Under the pieces are notes generated by a model. It was not told the DNA's origin, did no database searches, and saw only the letters and a list, made by a program, of their open reading frames with translations. Positions 56,154 through 64,000 of a DNA stretch of 64,000 nucleotides are shown piece after piece. Position numbers and translations under genes: made by a program. The stretch is taken from positions 62,001 to 126,000 of the forward strand of contig NZ_RHHR01000028.1 in NCBI RefSeq assembly GCF_003710915.1. The letters run 5' to 3'. How positions within the stretch are numbered: the stretch's first letter is position 1; the number at the start of each line of letters is the position of its first letter. The stretch comes from Brevibacillus invocatus (GTDB lineage Bacteria; Bacillota; Bacilli; Brevibacillales; Brevibacillaceae).

Positions 56154-56768
56154 ATGGAAGTTAACCTTCTGATGTCGATCATAGAGCAATACGGTTATGT
56201 AGCCATTTTTTTTCTGCTGTGGCTAGGTATCGTAGGTTTGCCCATTCCTGATGAGCTGGTAGTGGCTACTGGGGGTTTTTTGGTCTCAATCGGGATTTTA
56301 GACCCGTTCTACTCTTTATTGACCGCTTATCTCGGAGTGGCATCTGGATTGACAATCGGGTTTTTGCTAGGTAAATATTTTGGAAAGCCGATATTAGGCT
56401 GGTTGTCCAAAAAGGAAAAGATGAGGGCAAAGGTCGAGCGTTCTACCGCGTTGCTGGAGAAATACGGAACCACAGCGCTATGCATCAGCTATCTGTTTCC
56501 GGTTGTAAGGCATCTGGTGCCCTATCTGGTGGCGATGGGCGGGATGACGTATCGGCGTTATGCCTTACTGTCCTATCCGATCGGCTTGGTCTGGACCGTT
56601 GCCTTTTATTTGATCGGCTACGTATTTGGGCGCAACGTGGAGACGATTATCGGAATGATTCGGTCGTATGGAGCCTACACGCTGATGGCTCTCCTGGTCG
56701 TCCTTGGCGTAGTGCTGCTCGTGCGGAAAATGCGTGGGGGCACTTCACAGGCCAAAAGGGGGGAGTAG
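56154..56768 (+). CDS. DedA-family membrane protein
   Basis: A 204-residue protein with four to six spans. PIPDELVVATGGFLV near residue 30 and the conserved FPVVRHLVPYLVAMGGM near 125 identify the DedA group, now linked to undecaprenyl phosphate or phosphatidylethanolamine flipping. The start at 56154 is followed in frame by a second possible ATG seven codons later. The next gene starts four bases after its stop. Confidence 0.9.
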   Translation: MEVNLLMSIIEQYGYVAIFFLLWLGIVGLPIPDELVVATGGFLVSIGILDPFYSLLTAYLGVASGLTIGFLLGKYFGKPILGWLSKKEKMRAKVERSTALLEKYGTTALCISYLFPVVRHLVPYLVAMGGMTYRRYALLSYPIGLVWTVAFYLIGYVFGRNVETIIGMIRSYGAYTLMALLVVLGVVLLVRKMRGGTSQAKRGE

Positions 56769-56771
56769 GGA

Positions 56772-57128
56772 ATGAAACAGCAGCTGAAGCTTCATCGCAG
56801 AAATCGGAATTTGCTGCTCATCGTGGCGTGGCTCCTGAACCTCGCAGGCCTATTCTCTTTTTCAACGCCATGGCTGCTGGTGGTCGGGGTGGTGCTGGTA
56901 AACGCGTATGCATGGTTTCTCATGGCAAGTGACAAGGATCGAGCAAAAGCAAACAGCTTTCGGATTCCAGAGGCCAGTCTGCTGCTTGTCGCCGCATTGG
57001 GCGGGGCAGCAGGAGCTCTTCTCGGCATGCTGCTTCACCGCCACAAGACGAAGCATCTTCGCTTTACCGTTCTGATTCCTTTTTTTCTAGCAGTCCAACT
57101 TTTCGCACTTGTTTCCTGGCTTAAATGA
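56772..57128 (+). CDS. DUF1294 family membrane protein
   Basis: A 118-residue protein with about three to four spans and the DUF1294 pattern: SDKDRAKANSFRIPEASLL, LGGAAGALLGMLLHRHKTKH. The function of the family is unknown. It is coupled to the DedA gene and ends before a strong terminator. Confidence 0.85.
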   Translation: MKQQLKLHRRNRNLLLIVAWLLNLAGLFSFSTPWLLVVGVVLVNAYAWFLMASDKDRAKANSFRIPEASLLLVAALGGAAGALLGMLLHRHKTKHLRFTVLIPFFLAVQLFALVSWLK

Positions 57129-57148
57129 TATTCATAGGATTGGCAAGG

Positions 57149-57178
57149 TTCCGTATCGCATAGATACGGAATTTTTCT
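57149..57178 (+). terminator. Terminator after the DUF1294 gene
   Basis: TTCCGTATC (57149-57157) pairs with GATACGGAA (57163-57171), followed by TTTTT. Confidence 0.9.
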
Positions 57179-57297
57179 AATGCCAAATCTTCCGTGTCAT
57201 GGGTTATTCGTGCAGGAAAAGGGATTTCTTTTCCATTGTTGGGTACACTAACGTACATCCCAATGAACTCTTCGCGTACTTGAGAGGGGGAGGTTAC

Positions 57298-58836
57298 TTG
57301 AGCCAGTTTTGGAATGCGTGGAAAAAAAGGAAGGAAAGCCTCCGGGATCAGTCGCTTCAGCAGCATGCCAGTAAAAGTATGGAAAGTGTCGATGACGTGA
57401 CCATTACGACCGACCTGGATGAAAATATTGCCTTGATTGAGCATCAGCTGGGGAAAAGCGATGATTTGGTTGTACGAAGATTTCAGGTCAAGACCGGTCA
57501 AGATGCAGCACTTGTTTTTCTGGATGGCATGGTGGACTGCGATGTGATCAGTCAATACATCATACAAAACTTGACGTCCTCCAGCATCACTTACGATAAA
57601 TCGGCTACAAATGAATTGGAAACGACAACAGGTTTGAGGCAGATCATTCGAAACATCTTGTCTGGCAACACGGTTCTGATGATCGAAGGAGAAACGGAAG
57701 CATATCTGAACAATACTCGCGGCTGGGCCAGAAGAGGTGTGGAAGAACCTCAGACGGAATCAGTCGTACGCGGACCTCGTGACGGCTTTTGTGAGACGTT
57801 GATGGTGAATGCCTCCTTGGTTCGGTTTCGACTGAAGGATCCCAATCTGCGCGTCCGTCACATGATTGTTGGCCAACGTACACAGACAGACATTTTTGTG
57901 CTCTATATCGAGGGCTTGGCCCATCCTCCCATCGTGGAAGAGATTATCAGCCGACTGGAAAAGTTGAATCTGGATGCTGTGCTGGAGAGCGGTTATATCG
58001 AACAAATGATCCAGGACAACCGCTACTCGCCCTTCCCACAAATTCAAAACACCGAGCGTCCTGACAAGGTAGTCGCGAATCTGTTGGAAGGAAAGGTAGG
58101 CATACTCGTAGATGGCACTCCGTTCGCACTGATCGCGCCATCCGTCTTTTCACAGTTTTATCAAAGTCCAGAGGATTATTACGAGCGCTTTTATATTGCT
58201 TCTCTCATTCGCTTCATCCGGATCATCAGCATCTCGATCGCGCTATTGCTTCCATCCCTTTATATCGCCTTCAGTTCCTTTCATCCGGAAATGATTCCCT
58301 CGAGGCTTGTTATCGCAATGGCAGCTGGTCGATCTACCGTGCCATTTCCTTCTTTAGTGGAAGCGCTAATCATGGAAATGGCCATTGAAATCCTACGTGA
58401 AGCCAGCGTTCGCTTGCCAGGTCCAATCGGGCCAACCATTGGAATCGTGGGAGCGCTGGTGGTAGGGGAGGCGGCTGTTTCCGCTGGACTGGTCAGTCCG
58501 ATCATGGTCATCATTGTCGCTGTTACGACGATTGGCTCGTTTGCATCCCCCAGCTATAGTGCCGCGATTGCCATCCGGATGCTGCGATTTCCTGTCATGC
58601 TGTTGGCAGGAATGTTCGGGCTGTACGGGATCATGTTGTTCATCATCCTTATTCTGGTCCACCTGTCTTCACTCAAATCTTTTGGTGTGCCGTATATGTC
58701 GCCACTAAGTCCGCTCAATCTGCAAGGAATGAAGGATCTTTTCCTGCGGGTGCCATATCATTTGATGACCAAAAGGCCAACCATGTTTCGGGTGCATGAC
58801 AAAATTCGTTTGAAAGAGGAGGATGACCAGTCGTGA
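57298..58836 (+). CDS. Spore germination receptor subunit A
   Basis: A 512-residue GerA-family subunit of the inner-membrane nutrient receptor in spores. The soluble N-terminal part (about 1-275) contains VFLDGMVD and LILVHLSSLKSFGVPY closes the membrane part (about 290-480). SFASPSYSAAIAIRMLRFP and SPLSPLN are family signatures. The start is TTG 57298, with AGGGGGAGG in front; the upstream in-frame ATG lacks a ribosome site. It overlaps the B gene by 4 bases. The nutrient sensed is unknown. Confidence 0.93.
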   Translation: MSQFWNAWKKRKESLRDQSLQQHASKSMESVDDVTITTDLDENIALIEHQLGKSDDLVVRRFQVKTGQDAALVFLDGMVDCDVISQYIIQNLTSSSITYDKSATNELETTTGLRQIIRNILSGNTVLMIEGETEAYLNNTRGWARRGVEEPQTESVVRGPRDGFCETLMVNASLVRFRLKDPNLRVRHMIVGQRTQTDIFVLYIEGLAHPPIVEEIISRLEKLNLDAVLESGYIEQMIQDNRYSPFPQIQNTERPDKVVANLLEGKVGILVDGTPFALIAPSVFSQFYQSPEDYYERFYIASLIRFIRIISISIALLLPSLYIAFSSFHPEMIPSRLVIAMAAGRSTVPFPSLVEALIMEMAIEILREASVRLPGPIGPTIGIVGALVVGEAAVSAGLVSPIMVIIVAVTTIGSFASPSYSAAIAIRMLRFPVMLLAGMFGLYGIMLFIILILVHLSSLKSFGVPYMSPLSPLNLQGMKDLFLRVPYHLMTKRPTMFRVHDKIRLKEEDDQS

Positions 58837-59996
58837 AGAAACAGAACGGCGGCAATGCTCATTTTTCCTTCACCTCCTGGCAGCAAACCTGCCTGATCAC
58901 CAGTACGCTGATTGGTGTTGGGGTGTTGACTTTGCCACGAACTGCCACTTCCCGATTGCTGGAGGCTGGATGGATCGTACCGATACTTGGATCCATCGGA
59001 GCTTATTTTGCCCTCTGGATGATAACCAAGCTGAGTCGACGCTTCCCAGGCATGACCATCATTGAATACAGTCCGCTTGTGTGGGCTTCGCCTGAGAATC
59101 CTCGGCTTGGCAAAATTTTAAGCCTGCCTTGGATTTTCATTTATCTGATGTTTTTATATGTGATCTCGGCAATCAGCTCTCGTATTTTTGGGGAAGTGGT
59201 TGTCACTTCGGTTTTGCTCAATACGCCGCTGGAAGTCATTATCATTACGATGTTTTTACTCGCCTATTTTTTGTGTCTGCACGAGGTGGAAGTCGTAGCA
59301 CGTGTGAACGAAATTCTGTTTCCTTTAAACCTGTTCCCTGTATTATTCATCGCTTTCGCCTCTTTTCAAAAAGCTGAGTGGAACCACCTATTTCCGTTGG
59401 TTCGCGTGCCTGGAAAATCGATGCTGGAAGGGGCGCTTGAAGCTACGTATTCTTTTTCTGGCTACGAGATTATGATGATCTACTTTGCTTTTGCTCAACG
59501 GACAAGTAACAAGGAAAAAGCAGGCTTTTTCGGGATTTTGATTACCACGGTCGTATATACGCTAATCGTGGTGGCGGGGATTACGGTTTTTGGTTATGAA
59601 GAGCTGCAGCGGGTTACCTGGCCGACACTGGAGCTGGTGAAAACCACCCAGGTGCCAGGTCTGATTTTGGAAAGGCTGGAATCAGCTTTTCTAGCTGTTT
59701 GGGTTGCAGCTGTATTTACGACGATTGCAAATAGCTATTACACCTTTATATACGGGTTGCGCCAATTTTTTGGGAAAGGGATCGTGTTTCAACGGATTGC
59801 TGCCTTGTTCTTGCTCATTCCCTTGTTCTTCATCGCGTTATGGCCACAAAATATCGTCGAGATTTTTAAAGTGAGTTCGTTGATTGGTCTGGGTGGCCTG
59901 TGCCTCAATATCGGCATCCCGCTCATTTACTGGCTTGTCCTTTTTCTGAGAGGTAAAGGGTGGGATGAGTCAAAGGAGAGGAAGGCAGATGGCTAA
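58833..59996 (+). CDS. Spore germination receptor subunit B (permease-like)
   Basis: A 387-residue GerB-family protein with about ten spans. TSTLIGVGVLTLPR opens the first span, and SFSGYEIMMIYFAF lies near residue 210. It is the likely nutrient-binding, permease-like subunit. It begins at GTG 58833 inside the end of subunit A and its end overlaps subunit C by 8 bases. Confidence 0.93.
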   Translation: MKKQNGGNAHFSFTSWQQTCLITSTLIGVGVLTLPRTATSRLLEAGWIVPILGSIGAYFALWMITKLSRRFPGMTIIEYSPLVWASPENPRLGKILSLPWIFIYLMFLYVISAISSRIFGEVVVTSVLLNTPLEVIIITMFLLAYFLCLHEVEVVARVNEILFPLNLFPVLFIAFASFQKAEWNHLFPLVRVPGKSMLEGALEATYSFSGYEIMMIYFAFAQRTSNKEKAGFFGILITTVVYTLIVVAGITVFGYEELQRVTWPTLELVKTTQVPGLILERLESAFLAVWVAAVFTTIANSYYTFIYGLRQFFGKGIVFQRIAALFLLIPLFFIALWPQNIVEIFKVSSLIGLGGLCLNIGIPLIYWLVLFLRGKGWDESKERKADG

Positions 59997-61143
59997 AAGG
60001 TGGTTACTTGTTTGCATGATGCTGATCGTATCTTGCATGCTGACAGGATGCTGGGATCGTAGAGAATTGGAGGAGCGAGCTTCCGTTCTGGCAATTGCGG
60101 TCGATGTGGACGAAGAAAACGAAAAAAATTATCGAATGACTGTGCAAATCCCCATTCCCCTCAAAATCGCGGGGAGTAGCGGTCAGGGGGGAGGAAGCAA
60201 TACTGACGCAGTCAAGATCATGAGTGTCACTGGAAGGACGATTTCCGATGCTACGAGCAATTTGCAGCTGCGTCTAAATCAGCGCCTATTCCTGGGGCAT
60301 ACGCGTGTCTTGGCTGTAAGCGAAGAGATCGCGCGCGAGGGAATCGAACACATCATGGACGGATTTCGCAGAGAACCGCAAATCCGACGCCTCCTCTGGC
60401 CGATCATCGTGAAAGGAAAAGCGGCCTCTTTGCTGGAAATCAAGCCGGAATTGGCTCAAATTCCTGTCGTCTTCATCATGGATCTCATCGAAAACGGACA
60501 AAAGATGGGGATCATTCCGAACAAGACATTGGGAGATTTCTTTAACGCAACCTCCAACAAAGCCATGCAGCCTTTACTGAACTACGTGGAAGCGAGCAGA
60601 AACGAAGTAAAGTGGAAGGGGATCGCGATCTTTCGCAATCATCGTATGGTGGGCTCCTTGAACCCCAATCATACCTGGTCTCTCTTACAAATCAGGGATA
60701 AAAAAAGGGGAGGAGATGTCGTCGTTAAGCTTCCTGAAACCGAAGATGATTATGTAACATTTCGTCCTCGTTTTGTCGATTCTAACCTGGAATTGAAGCC
60801 TCTGCTTAGGCGTGAAGAAGGACTTGAAGCGATTTACCACTGCGAGATTCAAGGGGATATCGTGGAGCTTACCAAACAAGGATATAGAAAAGGGGCGCCG
60901 GAGAAGTTTATCAAAGAAATGGAGGCATTGATCAAGAAGGAAATGGAGGAAAGAGCTGAACAAATGATTGTGAAAGTACAGAAACAGTACAACAGCGACA
61001 TTTTCAAGCTGGGACTGAAACTGCGAGGGCATCATTATCGCGATTACTGGATCAAGCATGACTGGATTCAGGATTTCAGGAACTTCCCAATTCGTGTGGA
61101 ATACACGATCAAATTGCGCCGTCTGGGTATGGAAATGCAATAA
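59989..61143 (+). CDS. Spore germination receptor subunit C (lipoprotein)
   Basis: A 384-residue GerC-family lipoprotein. The signal peptide ends in the lipobox MLTGC, followed directly by WDRRELEE, the family hallmark. The start at 59989 follows GAGGAAGG; the ATG at 59965 is upstream of that site. It completes a classical A-B-C receptor operon, whose tight overlaps imply stoichiometric translation. Confidence 0.94.
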   Translation: MAKRWLLVCMMLIVSCMLTGCWDRRELEERASVLAIAVDVDEENEKNYRMTVQIPIPLKIAGSSGQGGGSNTDAVKIMSVTGRTISDATSNLQLRLNQRLFLGHTRVLAVSEEIAREGIEHIMDGFRREPQIRRLLWPIIVKGKAASLLEIKPELAQIPVVFIMDLIENGQKMGIIPNKTLGDFFNATSNKAMQPLLNYVEASRNEVKWKGIAIFRNHRMVGSLNPNHTWSLLQIRDKKRGGDVVVKLPETEDDYVTFRPRFVDSNLELKPLLRREEGLEAIYHCEIQGDIVELTKQGYRKGAPEKFIKEMEALIKKEMEERAEQMIVKVQKQYNSDIFKLGLKLRGHHYRDYWIKHDWIQDFRNFPIRVEYTIKLRRLGMEMQ

Positions 61144-61147
61144 ATGA

Positions 61148-61184
61148 AAAAAGGGGGGACAAGCGGCTTGTCCTCCCTTTTACT
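61148..61184. terminator. Terminator between gerXC and sspI
   Basis: AAAAGGGGGGACAAG pairs with CTTGTCCTCCCTTTT between converging genes. Confidence 0.88.
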
Positions 61185-61198
61185 CTGCAAAAAATGGG

Positions 61199-61435
61199 TT
61201 ACATCGGCTTTTCCGTTTGTTCAGGAATGTGCTGGGCAATGGTTTGCACCATGTTTTGACGTGAAGATTCATTGCTGTTCTGCCACAATACTTCGAACAG
61301 GACACCTAATCCGGGCAGCGTTTTTTCCTGGCCACTTGAAATGGCATCACTGATCGTTTCTTCTACAGCATTCGCGTCTGAGCCCTGCATTTTATACATG
61401 ATGGCTTGGCGCAAATTCAAGGAGGCGATGTTCAT
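61199..61435 (-). CDS. sspI: Small acid-soluble spore protein SspI
   Basis: A 78-residue minor small acid-soluble spore protein. LNLRQAI, DAISSGQEKTLPGLGVLFEVLWQ is close in character to Bacillus SspI (conserved IxSGEEKxLPGLGVLFE). It is made in the forespore. Like in Bacillus, it lies near an ysgA-type rRNA methyltransferase gene. A forespore-type promoter is upstream. Confidence 0.93.
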   Translation of the reverse strand: MNIASLNLRQAIMYKMQGSDANAVEETISDAISSGQEKTLPGLGVLFEVLWQNSNESSRQNMVQTIAQHIPEQTEKPM

Positions 61436-61476
61436 GCGAGGTCTAACCCCCTCTCTTCAGGAATTGGCTTCAAGCA

Positions 61477-61506
61477 TAGTATTTGTCCGACAGAGTACCC
61501 TCATAC
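61477..61506 (-). promoter_or_regulatory. Probable sigma-G promoter of sspI
   Basis: On the minus strand: GTATG (-35, 61506-61502), 18 bases and AATACTA (-10, 61483-61477). This fits the forespore consensus GHATR-18-CATNHTA at 11 of 12 positions. Confidence 0.65.
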
Positions 61507-61608
61507 TCTTTTGTAGCGAGTGAGGGCGGTGTGATATAATGCTTGGTATCAAAAAGAGCCCTCGGGGAATCGGATTGACTGGTTAGGAAAAGGAGAAGGT
61601 GAGCAGGA

Positions 61609-62265
61609 ATGTCGACGAAGCAGTTTGCCATTATCGGCATGGGGCGGTTTGGATCCAGCGTGGCGCGTACCTTGTACGAAATGGATTTTGAAGTGATGGG
61701 CATCGATGAAAACGAGGAACGGATCAATGAAAACATCCAGTATGTTACTCATGCAGTAGTGGCTGACACGACGGATGAACGGGCGCTGAAGGAGCTGGGG
61801 ATACGCAATTTTGATGTTGTGGTCGTTGCTATTGGCGTCGATATTCAAGCCAGTATCCTGACAGTGCTGACCTTGAAGGAGCTAGGCGTCAAAAAAATTG
61901 TGGCAAAAGCACAAAATGAGCGTCATGGCCAGGTTCTGTACAAGGTTGGAGCAGACCGTGTCGTCTTCCCAGAGCGGGATATGGGTGTACGAGTGGCACA
62001 CAACCTGATTTCTGCCAATGTACTGGACTTTATCGAATTGGCGGAGGATTACAGCGTGGCTGAGGTGATCGTATCAACACGGATGGTCGGGAAAAGCCTG
62101 CGCCAGCTGGACTTACGCGCACTGTATGAAGTGAACGTCATCGCGATCAAGAGCGGTGATAAATTCAACATCACTCCCAATCCTGACGACCTGATTCGAG
62201 TGGGCGACGTCCTGGTTGTGATAGGCAATAACAAAGACCTACAAACATTTGAGGAGCAGGCATAG
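61609..62265 (+). CDS. KtrA-type potassium channel regulatory (RCK) protein
   Basis: A 218-residue cytoplasmic subunit that gates a K+ transporter of the Ktr/Trk type. The RCK-N nucleotide-binding Rossmann motif is IIGMGRFGSSVARTL, with acidic IDENEERI after. The C-terminal RCK-C domain (about 140-215) may bind cyclic di-AMP. AAGGAGAAGG precedes the ATG. No KtrB membrane subunit is adjacent, as in Bacillus ktrC. It is divergent from sspI. Confidence 0.9.
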   Translation: MSTKQFAIIGMGRFGSSVARTLYEMDFEVMGIDENEERINENIQYVTHAVVADTTDERALKELGIRNFDVVVVAIGVDIQASILTVLTLKELGVKKIVAKAQNERHGQVLYKVGADRVVFPERDMGVRVAHNLISANVLDFIELAEDYSVAEVIVSTRMVGKSLRQLDLRALYEVNVIAIKSGDKFNITPNPDDLIRVGDVLVVIGNNKDLQTFEEQA

Positions 62266-62267
62266 AG

Positions 62268-63092
62268 ATGGTACACGAACGTATTACTTCGGTGCAAAAT
62301 CCGTTGGTAAAACGGCTGCACGCTTTATTGGACCGCAAAGGGAGAGAAGGGTCGGGCAGTTTTCTGATTGAAGGCGCTCATCTGGTGGAGGAGGCGCTCC
62401 ATAGCGGTGCCGAAATCACAACCATTCTTTACGATAGCGAGAGGGAAATGGACGCAGCCTGTCGCCGCGCGTTGGAAAACAGTGCGCATAGCGTGCAGGT
62501 AATTGCAGCAACAGGAGCGGTCTTGGCCAAGCTGTCGGAAACGAAGTCGCCGCAAGGGATTGTGGCTGTAGTGAAAAAAAGCAGGCTTAAATGGGAAGAA
62601 TGGTTAGATCAACAGATTCAGAGCTGCGAGGACTTGCTGCTTTTGTATTTGGACGAGATTCAGGATCCAGGCAACCTCGGCACCATCTTACGGACAGCAG
62701 AAGCTGCTGGGGTGAATGGAGTTGTTCTTGGAAAAGGAAGCGTGGACCTTTACAACGGAAAAGTCGTGCGTGCGACGATGGGAGCTTTGTTTCGTCTGCC
62801 GGTCTTCACCCGCTCCTTGCCGCAGACTGCCGAGGAATGGCGTAGTTATGGAGGGCGTGTGCTGATCTCTTCCCTTAGTGAGCGGAGCCGCTCGTATGAC
62901 CAAGTGGATTATAGCGGGAAAACGGCCATCGTGATCGGAAACGAAGGGCGTGGTGTTTCGCCGGAGATGGTCGCACTGGCTGATCTTCAGGTTCACATCC
63001 CGATTTATGGTCAGGCCGAATCGTTGAATGCGGCGGTAGCGGCAGGTTTGTTTATGTACGAAGCGCGTAGAAAAAGAGATCGGCAGAGTTAG
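62268..63092 (+). CDS. SpoU/TrmH-family RNA 2'-O-methyltransferase (YsgA-like)
   Basis: A 274-residue methyltransferase of the knotted SpoU class, probably acting on 23S rRNA. The N-terminal RNA-binding part (about 1-95) precedes motif 1 (DEIQDPGNLGTILRTAEAAG), motif 2 (VIGNEGRGVSPE) and motif 3 (IPIYGQAESLNAAVA). It starts two bases after the ktrA-like stop. In Bacillus the same gene lies between sspI and pheS, and here a T-box-like leader follows. Confidence 0.93.
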   Translation: MVHERITSVQNPLVKRLHALLDRKGREGSGSFLIEGAHLVEEALHSGAEITTILYDSEREMDAACRRALENSAHSVQVIAATGAVLAKLSETKSPQGIVAVVKKSRLKWEEWLDQQIQSCEDLLLLYLDEIQDPGNLGTILRTAEAAGVNGVVLGKGSVDLYNGKVVRATMGALFRLPVFTRSLPQTAEEWRSYGGRVLISSLSERSRSYDQVDYSGKTAIVIGNEGRGVSPEMVALADLQVHIPIYGQAESLNAAVAAGLFMYEARRKRDRQS

Positions 63093-63820
63093 CCGATCTC
63101 GTGTTCGTTTCCTTTAAACTTCTGCTTTTCTTTGTACTCCTCGCGAGCCAATTGCCATTGATCCTGCGCCATGCGGATGATACCGCTTTCGATTGTGCTG
63201 TTACGAAACTCCAGCGCCTTGCCAAAGTAACGGATCGCGCTGTCGAATTCACCAAGGCGCCGGTGCAGCTCGCCGATGAGGTAAAGCAGGCGAATCTCAG
63301 ACATTTCCTTATCGCCGCGCATGTAGTCAGAGTGTATGTACGAATGCTCGTATTCATCAACAGCCATGCCAATAAAGCGAAGCTCCTCCGCTGTGTTGTC
63401 GAGAAAGCGGTACAACCAGCCTAAACGCAGGTACAGCCCAGCTTTGACAGAATGGGGCTGGTCGGTTAGCTCAGCAGCGTAGATGGCTAGCTTGTAGCAG
63501 GCAATCGCTTCTTCATTTTTTCGAATCGAACCGAAATCCTTCTGAGTCCATTTCGAGCTGATTTTTTGCTGGACGATCTTTGCCTGTGCAGGAGTCAGCT
63601 TTGCGTTGAACTGATCGGAAAAAGCAAAGCCGCATTGTGGACACACATTGACAGAGTACAAGATCGGGTTCATGGATTTTTCTTTGAAACGCGTGCAAAA
63701 ATCAGCGTCTCTGTGTTCCATCGTAAGCGAACCGCCACGGATTCGTTTGGTGGAAAAGGGGGTTTCACAATGTCGGCAGATGATGGATTTGTCGTAAAGT
63801 GCAGAGATTTTTTCGATCAT
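63089..63820 (-). CDS. DUF2225 family protein with zinc-type cysteines and TPR helices
   Basis: A 243-residue soluble protein. The N-terminal part has two CxxC pairs (CRHC at 15-18 and CPQC near 61) that could bind zinc. The rest is helical and TPR-like, as in AIACYKLAIYAAELT and SAIRYFGKALEFRNS. This matches the DUF2225 style found in spore formers and their relatives. Its stop overlaps the methyltransferase stop region by 4 bases on the opposite strand. The function is unknown. Confidence 0.85.
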   Translation of the reverse strand: MIEKISALYDKSIICRHCETPFSTKRIRGGSLTMEHRDADFCTRFKEKSMNPILYSVNVCPQCGFAFSDQFNAKLTPAQAKIVQQKISSKWTQKDFGSIRKNEEAIACYKLAIYAAELTDQPHSVKAGLYLRLGWLYRFLDNTAEELRFIGMAVDEYEHSYIHSDYMRGDKEMSEIRLLYLIGELHRRLGEFDSAIRYFGKALEFRNSTIESGIIRMAQDQWQLAREEYKEKQKFKGNEHEIG

Positions 63821-63857
63821 TTTTAACGTCCCCTTCCTACTTGCAGGGTATGAACAA

Positions 63858-63886
63858 TTGAAAGTAAATGTGGATTACGCTATAAT
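63858..63886 (+). promoter_or_regulatory. Sigma-A promoter at the right edge
   Basis: TTGAAA (63858-63863), a 17-base spacer and TATAAT (63881-63886). Confidence 0.85.
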
Positions 63887-63904
63887 TTCGATACGGAATC
63901 ATTA

Positions 63905-64000
63905 TAACCGAAAGCCATGATGGAGACTAGTACGCAGAGAACTACGCGTTACCAGGGAGAAGATGCCATAGACTGCGAGCATCTTTAGCACGATAGCTGC
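63905..64000 (+). promoter_or_regulatory. 5' part of a T-box leader, probably pheS (truncated)
   Basis: After the promoter comes GATGGAGACTAGTA, which matches the 5' strand of T-box stem I including the AGTA bulge. A further CAGGGAGAAGATGCC stem follows. The specifier and the antiterminator lie beyond the window. By Bacillus synteny, phenylalanyl-tRNA synthetase genes would follow. Confidence 0.6.

Noticed and set aside
61500-61608. A cyclic di-AMP riboswitch before the ktrA-like gene
   Set aside because: The leader is too short and lacks the conserved ydaO-type blocks.

Overview
The window is a piece of a chromosome from an endospore-forming Gram-positive bacterium. Spore genes (ytxC, a gerXA-XB-XC operon, sspI), T-box leaders, Bacillus-type gene order (sspI next to an ysgA-like rRNA methyltransferase) and futalosine-pathway menaquinone synthesis all point to the Paenibacillaceae. 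A Brevibacillus-like genome is the best guess from protein style; this is inference, not a database match. I see no rRNA, tRNA, CRISPR array, prophage or intact insertion sequence.

Layout. 1-8.2 kb: mqnC, ytxC, a threonine T-box with thrS, and a divergent SgrR-type regulator/MFS pair. 8.2-20.0 kb: a tungsten/molybdenum-pterin locus. A regulator with a metal-oxyanion-type binding domain, TupABC and MoeB lie on the minus strand. A tungsten-type aldehyde:ferredoxin oxidoreductase, a MoaD with a small partner gene, two different MoeA genes (one fused to the regulator's binding domain) and MoaA complete it. 20.0-21.5 kb: infC-rpmI-rplT behind an attenuator leader, with an AUU start for IF3. 21.6-22.0 kb: a small beta/gamma-crystallin-like protein. 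22.0-28.2 kb: a LuxR-type regulator, aldehyde dehydrogenase, iron alcohol dehydrogenase and esterase, then a deletion scar joining two broken genes, then an R2lox-like Mn/Fe oxidase.

28.3-40.5 kb: a PAS/AAA+ sigma-54 activator followed by a textbook -24/-12 promoter and a ten-gene operon. That operon holds acyl-CoA ligase, acyl-CoA dehydrogenase, a paired MaoC-type hydratase, a FabG-type dehydrogenase, thiolase, two MFS carriers and two metallo-beta-lactamase-fold hydrolases. It looks like a self-contained beta-oxidation route for an unknown carboxylic acid and is the most promising uncharacterised system here. 40.6-42.5 kb: sulfate assimilation (cysH, sat). 42.6-49.3 kb: ilvB-ilvN-ilvC-leuA-leuB behind a leucine (CUC) T-box.

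49.3-64 kb: a sodium:solute symporter lacking its N-terminus, an MFS carrier, a MocR-type regulator divergent from moaB, a B12-binding radical SAM protein, a DedA protein, a DUF1294 protein, the gerX operon, sspI divergent from a ktrA-like gene, an rRNA methyltransferase and a DUF2225 protein. The window ends inside what looks like another T-box leader, probably that of pheS.

Functional links: tungstate import, pterin assembly, metal insertion and the tungsto-enzyme lie together and probably share regulation through the duplicated oxyanion-binding domain. The sigma-54 activator most likely governs the downstream catabolic operon through repeated TGACTCG sites.
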